DNA of 10,127 nt from Klenkia sp. Lineage in GTDB: Bacteria; Actinomycetota; Actinomycetes; Mycobacteriales; Geodermatophilaceae. Positions 5,537 to 10,127 of this stretch are shown piece after piece. Under the pieces are notes generated by a model that saw only the letters and a program-made list of their open reading frames with translations, was not told the origin of the DNA and did no database searches. Made by a program: the position numbers and the translations under genes. Numbering within the stretch: position 1 is the first letter of the stretch; each line of letters opens with the position of its first letter. Location: positions 1 through 10,127 of the forward strand of contig JAOPVM010000254.1 in NCBI GenBank assembly GCA_025966215.1, given 5' to 3'.

Positions 5537-7117
5537 CTAGCTGAGCTCGGCGGCGACGAGCGGGGTGAGGGTGAGGTGCGGCTTGTTCTGCTCCAGGGCG
5601 CGCAGTGACCACTTGTCGGTGAACAGGGCCAGCAGCTCGCCGTCCGGGCGGGACATGACCTCCGCACCGCGGGCCCGGCTGATCTCCTCGGCCGACTCCG
5701 CGTCGGTGGCGCGGGCCAGGGAGTAGGGCAGGTTCTCCAGGCTCACCTTCGCGCCGAACTCGTGCTCCATCCGGTGCTGGGCGACCTCGAACTGCATGGG
5801 TCCGACGACGGCGAGCACGGGTGCGCCGTCCCCGCGCCGTTCGCTGATCAGCACCTGGACGACGCCTTCGCCGGCCAGGGTGTCCATCCCCTTGCGGAAG
5901 GCCTTGTACTTGCTGGTGTCGGCGACCCGGGCGACGGCGAAGTGCTCGGGGGCGAACGTGGTGATCGGCGGGTAGACCACGGGTGCGTCGACGTAGAGGG
6001 TGTCGCCGACCCCGAGGGCCTGGGCGTTGACCAGCCCGACGACGTCGCCGGGGTAGGCGGTCTCGATGGTCTCCCGGTCGCGGCCGAACACCTGCTGGGC
6101 GTACTTGGTGGCGAAGGGCCGGTTGTTGGCGGCGTTGGTGACCACCATGCCGCGCTCGAAGACGCCGGTGCACACCCGCATGTAGGCCAGCCGGTCGCGG
6201 TGCCCGGTGTCCATGCCGGCCTGCACCTTGAACACGAAGGCGCTGAACGGGTCGTCGATGGCGCGCGGCTTGCCGTCCGCGTCGGGGCGGTCACCGGGGG
6301 GCGGGGCCAGGTCGACCAGGGTGTCCAGCAGGGCGGCGACGCCGAAGTTGCTCACCGCGGAGGCGAAGAGCACCGGGGTGGTGGCGCCGGCGAGGAAGAG
6401 CTCCTGGTCGTGGTCGGCGCCGGTCTCCCCGAGCAGCTCGGCCTCCTCGACCGCCGTGGTCCAGGCGTCGCCCTCCTGGGCCAGGGCCGCCTCGGCGGTC
6501 ATGACCTGCTCGGGGGCGATGGTGGCGCCACCGGCGGTGCGGGTGAAGTGCCGGTAGGAGCCGTCGCGGCGGTCCAGCACGCCGCGGAAGTCCCCGGCGA
6601 TGCCGACCGGCCAGGTCAGCGGGGTGGGCTGCAGGCCGGTGCGGTCGGCGATCTCGTCCATCAGGGCGAGGGCCTCGTTGCCGGGGCGGTCCCACTTGTT
6701 GACCACGGTGATGATCGGGATGCCGCGGTGCCGGCAGACCGCGAACAGCTTCATGGTCTGGGTCTCCAGGCCCTTGGCCGCGTCGACCAGCATCACCGCG
6801 GCGTCCACGGCGGTCAGGACGCGGTAGGTGTCCTCGGAGAAGTCGGCGTGCCCGGGGGTGTCCACCAGGTTGACCACGGCGTCCCGGTAGGCGAACTGCA
6901 GCGCGGCCGAGGTGATGGAGATGCCGCGGGCCTTCTCCATGTCCATCCAGTCCGACACGGTGGCGCCGCGGCCGGCCTTGCCGTGCACCGCCCCGGCCCG
7001 GCCGATGACGTGGGCGTGCAGGGCCAGGGCCTCGGTGAGCGTGGACTTGCCGGCGTCGGGGTGGCTGATGACGGCGAAGGTGCGCCGGCGCGCGGCCTCG
7101 GTGGCTGCGGTGCTCAC
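5537..7117 (-). CDS. prfC: Peptide chain release factor 3 (RF3), GTPase
   Basis: Translational GTPase that removes RF1/RF2 from the ribosome after peptide release. 526 residues, the usual full length. The G domain shows SHPDAGKST (18-26, P loop, the RF3-type variant of GHVDHGKST), RGISITS (64-70, switch I), DTPGHADFSEDTYR (86-99, switch II) and NKWDRP (140-145). Then come EF-Tu-like domain II (about 285-390) and the RF3-specific C-terminal domain, including GPMQFEVAQHRMEHEFG (443-459). The SHPDAGK P loop and that GPMQFEV motif separate it from EF-G, LepA and TypA. The start is GTG at 7117 with AGGAG at 7126-7122. The stop is TAG. It is transcribed alone and convergent to the relic at 5101-5500, with no strong intrinsic terminator in the 36 bp between. 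RF3 is not universal in Actinobacteria, so its presence is a mild lineage clue. Confidence 0.96.
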   Translation of the reverse strand: MSTAATEAARRRTFAVISHPDAGKSTLTEALALHAHVIGRAGAVHGKAGRGATVSDWMDMEKARGISITSAALQFAYRDAVVNLVDTPGHADFSEDTYRVLTAVDAAVMLVDAAKGLETQTMKLFAVCRHRGIPIITVVNKWDRPGNEALALMDEIADRTGLQPTPLTWPVGIAGDFRGVLDRRDGSYRHFTRTAGGATIAPEQVMTAEAALAQEGDAWTTAVEEAELLGETGADHDQELFLAGATTPVLFASAVSNFGVAALLDTLVDLAPPPGDRPDADGKPRAIDDPFSAFVFKVQAGMDTGHRDRLAYMRVCTGVFERGMVVTNAANNRPFATKYAQQVFGRDRETIETAYPGDVVGLVNAQALGVGDTLYVDAPVVYPPITTFAPEHFAVARVADTSKYKAFRKGMDTLAGEGVVQVLISERRGDGAPVLAVVGPMQFEVAQHRMEHEFGAKVSLENLPYSLARATDAESAEEISRARGAEVMSRPDGELLALFTDKWSLRALEQNKPHLTLTPLVAAELS

Positions 7118-7532
7118 GGTGCTCCTGTCCTGCGCCCGGGTGCGTGCGGCGGGCGGTGTGTCGCTGGCGGTCCCCCGAGTCTACGGCGGACGGCGGCACC
7201 TCCGGCCGCCGTCGCCGGCACCGGTCCCGGGTGAGCTGTGTCGCGTCCCCGGGAATGGTCGGCCCACCGTTGTCGCCGAGTCGATCCGGGGGGTCGGTGA
7301 CCGGGTCCCCGGACTGTCGACACGAGCAGCAGCAGTGCCGCTGAGCTGGCCTTTCCCGGGAAGGCCCGGCGGATCTCCGGTGGTGACCGGACGCCCACGG
7401 AATGGTCACCGGTGCAGGTGCCGACGCCGTTCTGTGCACCTCTCGTTTCGAGTGGAGAGCGGCGTCGCGATGCCGTCACTCCCCTCGACGAAGCGGGAGC
7501 TGGGCTCCCCCGAACCGCAGGGAAGAGGCAGC
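7118..7532. promoter_or_regulatory. Divergent prfC-cheA intergenic region with short repeats
   Basis: This 415-bp gap has no supported gene; open frames in it are extensions of shadows. For prfC, TAGACT on the minus strand (7183-7178) fits a TANNNT -10 and would give a leader of about 55 bases. For cheA no convincing -10/-35, FliA/WhiG-like or sigma-54 element is seen. Repeats include GGTGACCGG at 7296-7304 and 7382-7390, GGAATGGTC at 7252-7260 and 7399-7407, the inverted pair GGTGACC (7382-7388)/GGTCACC (7404-7410), and the near-palindrome 7348-7366 around TTCCCGGGAA. Confidence 0.4.
7382..7410. repeat. Inverted repeat upstream of cheA
   Basis: GGTGACC (7382-7388) and GGTCACC (7404-7410) are perfect 7-bp arms around a 15-base spacer, about 120-150 bases before cheA. 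The arms are separated by about two helical turns centre to centre, which would suit a dimeric regulator. No family is assigned. Confidence 0.35.
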
Positions 7533-9770
7533 GTGGACGGCTTGGACGACATCGTCGAGGACTTCCTCGTCGAGAGCCACGAGAACCTCGACCAGCTCGA
7601 CCGGGACCTGGTCGCCCTGGAACAGGACCCGGACTCCCGGGACCGGCTGTCCAGCGTCTTCCGCACCATCCACACGATCAAGGGCACCAGCGGCTTCCTG
7701 GCCTTCAGCAAGCTGGAGGAGATCACCCACGTCGGGGAGAGCATGCTCTCCCGGCTGCGGGACGGCGTCCTGACGCTGACCCCGCACCGCACCGACGCGC
7801 TGCTGACCATGGTCGACACCGTCCGGGCGATCCTCCGCTCGATCGAGACCAGCGGCACCGAGGGCGAGGTCGACGTCGCCGCGGTGGTCGCCGCGATCAG
7901 CGCCGCGATGGAGGACCAGCCCGGCGCCGAGGTCCAGGTCGTGCCCACGCCCGTCCCGGCCGAGCAGCCCGTCCCCGTCGACGGACCCGCACCCGCACCC
8001 GCCGCCGTCGTCCCGCCGGTGGTGCCGGTCGAGGAGGCGCACCCCGACGAGGCCCCGGGTCGGCGCGCGGTGGCCGACTCGACCATCCGGGTCGACGTCG
8101 ACCTGCTCGACGCGCTGATGCAGCTGGTCGGGGAGCTGGTGCTCACCCGCAACCAGATCGTGCAGTACGTGGCCCGGCAGTCCGACACCGAGCTGGTGCG
8201 GGCCGGGCAGCGGCTGAACCTGATCGCCAGCGAGCTGCAGGAGGGCGTGATGAAGACGCGCATGCAGCCGATCGACCACATCTGGTCCAAGCTGCCGCGC
8301 GTCGTGCGCGACCTGGGTCAGCTGTGCGGGAAGTCCGTGCAGCTGGCGATGGAGGGCGCGGACACCGAGCTGGACAAGACCCTGCTGGAGGCGGTGAAGG
8401 ACCCGCTGACCCACCTGGTGCGCAACTCCGTCGACCACGGCATCGAGACCCCCGAGGCCCGGGCCGCGGCGGGCAAGCCGGCCGCCGGGGTGCTGAGCCT
8501 GCGGGCCCGGCACGAGTCCGGTCAGGTGGTGGTCGAGGTCGCCGACGACGGTGCGGGCATCGACGCCGCCCGGGTGGGGTCCACGGCCGTCGAGCGTGGC
8601 CTGGTCACCCCCGACGCGCTGGCCCGGATGAGCCCGGCCGACGTGCTGCAGCTGGTGTTCCTGCCCGGGTTCTCCACCGCCGCCGCGGTCACCAACGTCT
8701 CCGGCCGCGGGGTCGGGATGGACGTGGTGAAGACCAACATCGAGGCCATCGGCGGCACCATCGAGATCGAGTCCGAGGCCGGTCGGGGCACCTGCACCCG
8801 GCTGCGCATCCCGCTGACCCTGGCGATCGTCCCCGCGCTGACCGTCGAGTGCGCCGGCGACCGGTACGCGATCCCGCAGGTCAGCCTGCAGGAGCTGGTC
8901 AGCCTGGACGCCGAGAAGGCCGCCGCGTCGGTCGAGGAGATCGGCGGGGCCCGGGTGTACCGGCTGCGCGGGGAGCTGCTGCCCCTGGTCCAGCTCGCCG
9001 ACGTGTTCGGGCTGACGTCCGACCGGCACGACGGGCACGTCGTCATCGCCGTCCTGCGGTCCGAGGGCCGCCGCTTCGGCCTGGTCGTCGACCGGGTCAT
9101 CAACACCGAGGAGATCGTCGTGAAGGCAGTCGGCGCGCAGCTGAAGTCCATCGGCCTGTACTCCGGGGCGACCGTCCTGGGCGACGGCACCGTCGCGCTC
9201 ATCCTCGACGTGCAGGCCCTCGCCCGGCGGGCGCTGCGGGCCGAGGGGGTCGAGCGCGCCGAACAGCGGGCCACCGCGGCGGTCGCCGCCCCGGTGGCCG
9301 AGCGGCAGCGGATGCTGCTGGCCTCCATCGGCGGAGGACGGCGGGTGGCCATCCCGCTGGACACCGTCACCCGGCTCGAGCAGGTCCGGGCCGACACGGT
9401 GGAACGGGTCGGCTCCCGCGAGGTCGTGCAGTACCGCGGCGCGATCCTGCCGATCGTCCGGCTGGACCACCACCTGGGTGCCTCGTCCTACGACAGCCCG
9501 GCCCGCGACGTCCTCGAGGTCATCGTCTACGCCGACCACGGCCGCAGCGTGGCCATCGTGGTCGAGGAGATCCTGGACATCGTCGACGACGCCGACGTCG
9601 CGCACTCCGACATCGACGACCTGGGCCTGCTCGGCTCGGCCGTCTTCGGCGACCGGGTGACCGAGCTGCTCGACGTCCGGGCCGCGATCCTCGCCGCCGA
9701 CCCGGCCTTCTACGCCTTCGACCGGCAGCCCGCCGGTGCCGACGCCGAGCTCCTGGCGGCATCACGATGA
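7533..9770 (+). CDS. cheA: Chemotaxis histidine kinase CheA with two C-terminal CheW-like domains
   Basis: Kinase that passes phosphate from receptor arrays to CheY/CheB. 745 residues from the GTG at 7533, preceded by GGAAGAGG (7521-7528). The Hpt (P1) domain spans about 1-105 with phospho-acceptor H47 in FRTIHTIKGTSGF. Residues 130-180 are a Pro/Ala/Val linker with no recognisable P2 (CheY-docking) domain. Dimerisation P3 is about 183-245 (VDLLDALMQLVGELVLTRNQ). The ATPase P4 has N-box N298 and H302 (HLVRNSVDHGIE), ADDGAGID (337-344) and GRGVGMDVVKTN (391-402). A first CheW-like P5 domain covers about 430-565 and a second about 590-720 (from RQRMLLASI, with YRGAILPIVRLD at 634-645). An ATG at 7470 would add 21 residues ahead of the Hpt domain; I reject it for lack of conservation. 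It overlaps cheW by 4 bp (ATGA). All catalytic residues are intact, so it should be active. Confidence 0.95.
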   Translation: MDGLDDIVEDFLVESHENLDQLDRDLVALEQDPDSRDRLSSVFRTIHTIKGTSGFLAFSKLEEITHVGESMLSRLRDGVLTLTPHRTDALLTMVDTVRAILRSIETSGTEGEVDVAAVVAAISAAMEDQPGAEVQVVPTPVPAEQPVPVDGPAPAPAAVVPPVVPVEEAHPDEAPGRRAVADSTIRVDVDLLDALMQLVGELVLTRNQIVQYVARQSDTELVRAGQRLNLIASELQEGVMKTRMQPIDHIWSKLPRVVRDLGQLCGKSVQLAMEGADTELDKTLLEAVKDPLTHLVRNSVDHGIETPEARAAAGKPAAGVLSLRARHESGQVVVEVADDGAGIDAARVGSTAVERGLVTPDALARMSPADVLQLVFLPGFSTAAAVTNVSGRGVGMDVVKTNIEAIGGTIEIESEAGRGTCTRLRIPLTLAIVPALTVECAGDRYAIPQVSLQELVSLDAEKAAASVEEIGGARVYRLRGELLPLVQLADVFGLTSDRHDGHVVIAVLRSEGRRFGLVVDRVINTEEIVVKAVGAQLKSIGLYSGATVLGDGTVALILDVQALARRALRAEGVERAEQRATAAVAAPVAERQRMLLASIGGGRRVAIPLDTVTRLEQVRADTVERVGSREVVQYRGAILPIVRLDHHLGASSYDSPARDVLEVIVYADHGRSVAIVVEEILDIVDDADVAHSDIDDLGLLGSAVFGDRVTELLDVRAAILAADPAFYAFDRQPAGADAELLAASR

Positions 9771-10127
9771 GCACGCTGACCCAGGGCACCACCGCCCAGC
9801 TGGCCACCTTCTGGCTGGACGGCGACCTGTACGGCGTGGAGGTCGAGCACGTCCAGGAGGTGCTGCGCGCCCAGAAGCTCACCCGGGTCCCGTTGGCCCC
9901 GGCCGCGGTCGCCGGCTTGATCAACCTGCGTGGCCAGGTGGTGACGGCGATCGAGCTGCGCGAGCGGCTGGCCCGCCCGGCCCGACCGGAGGGCGCCGAC
10001 ACCGTGGTCATCGTCGTCCGGCTGCACGGGGAGGCCGTCAGCTTCCTGGTCGACGGCATCGCCGACGTCGTGCACGTCGACGCCGCGGACTTCGAGCCCC
10101 CGCCGGACACCCTCGACGGCCGCGCCC
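9767..10127 (+). CDS. cheW: Chemotaxis coupling protein CheW (3' end outside window)
   Basis: Adaptor that links chemoreceptors to CheA in the membrane-associated array. 120 residues are visible. They show the CheW fold in order: TFWLDGDLYGVEVEHVQEVL (14-33), then RVPLAPAAVAGLINLRGQVV (40-59) with the conserved N53-L-R-G turn, followed by VVIVVRLHGEAVSFLVDGIADVV as the second barrel begins. Given a usual length of 150-170 residues, about a third is missing at the right edge. The ATG shares four bases with the cheA TGA, so the two are translationally coupled. It is close in kind to CheA's own two CheW-like domains but keeps the classic stand-alone sequence. Receptor, cheY, cheB and cheR genes probably follow. 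Confidence 0.95.
   Translation, partial: MSTLTQGTTAQLATFWLDGDLYGVEVEHVQEVLRAQKLTRVPLAPAAVAGLINLRGQVVTAIELRERLARPARPEGADTVVIVVRLHGEAVSFLVDGIADVVHVDAADFEPPPDTLDGRA

Noticed and set aside
5762..7234. Long plus-strand open frame opposite prfC
   Set aside because: Its Gly/Val/His/Asp-rich composition is the usual antisense shadow of a high-GC gene with strong third-position bias.
6912..7532. Upstream extension of cheA to 952 residues
   Set aside because: It runs antisense through prfC and the intergenic region and adds nothing conserved; the GTG at 7533 has a good Shine-Dalgarno sequence and a family-typical N terminus.
1..10127. tRNA, rRNA, CRISPR arrays, insertion sequences, riboswitches
   Set aside because: No cloverleaf, repeat-spacer pattern, transposase motifs or known aptamer core was seen on either strand.

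Overview
This is high-GC DNA with tightly packed genes, frequent GTG starts and 4-bp ATGA overlaps. RbpA, an RNA polymerase-binding protein known only from Actinobacteria, fixes the phylum. A full chemotaxis module next to it points to a flagellated or otherwise motile actinobacterium. The decayed DUF559-like remnant and the general style would fit the Geodermatophilaceae (Blastococcus, Modestobacter, Geodermatophilus), but genus is a guess from memory.

Left block, minus strand, read right to left (3264 to 1): a secreted GH26-like glycoside hydrolase, a GAF-PP2C (RsbU/SpoIIE-type) phosphatase and a membrane cellulose-synthase-like GT2 glycosyltransferase cut by the left edge. The junctions overlap by 4 bp and 1 bp, so the three are almost certainly one translationally coupled operon. 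I infer a surface or extracellular polysaccharide made by the GT2, trimmed outside by the GH26, and tied to signalling through the phosphatase. The polymer is unknown.

Middle block, plus strand (3577 to 4963): a small helix-turn-helix protein with a probable leaderless promoter, then rbpA and a gamma-class carbonic anhydrase-like hexapeptide protein 11 bp apart. The rbpA leader carries a -10 element and a perfect hairpin. From 4964 to 5536 no intact gene is visible, but 5101 to 5500 holds what looks like a frameshifted and internally deleted relic of a DUF559/AbiEi-like protein.

Right block: prfC (peptide-chain release factor 3) on the minus strand is divergent from cheA on the plus strand across 415 bp containing several short repeats but no clear cheA promoter. 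cheA encodes an unusual histidine kinase with no recognisable P2 domain and two tandem CheW-like domains at its C terminus. It overlaps a separate cheW (ATGA) that runs off the right edge. The rest of the chemotaxis cluster is expected beyond the window.
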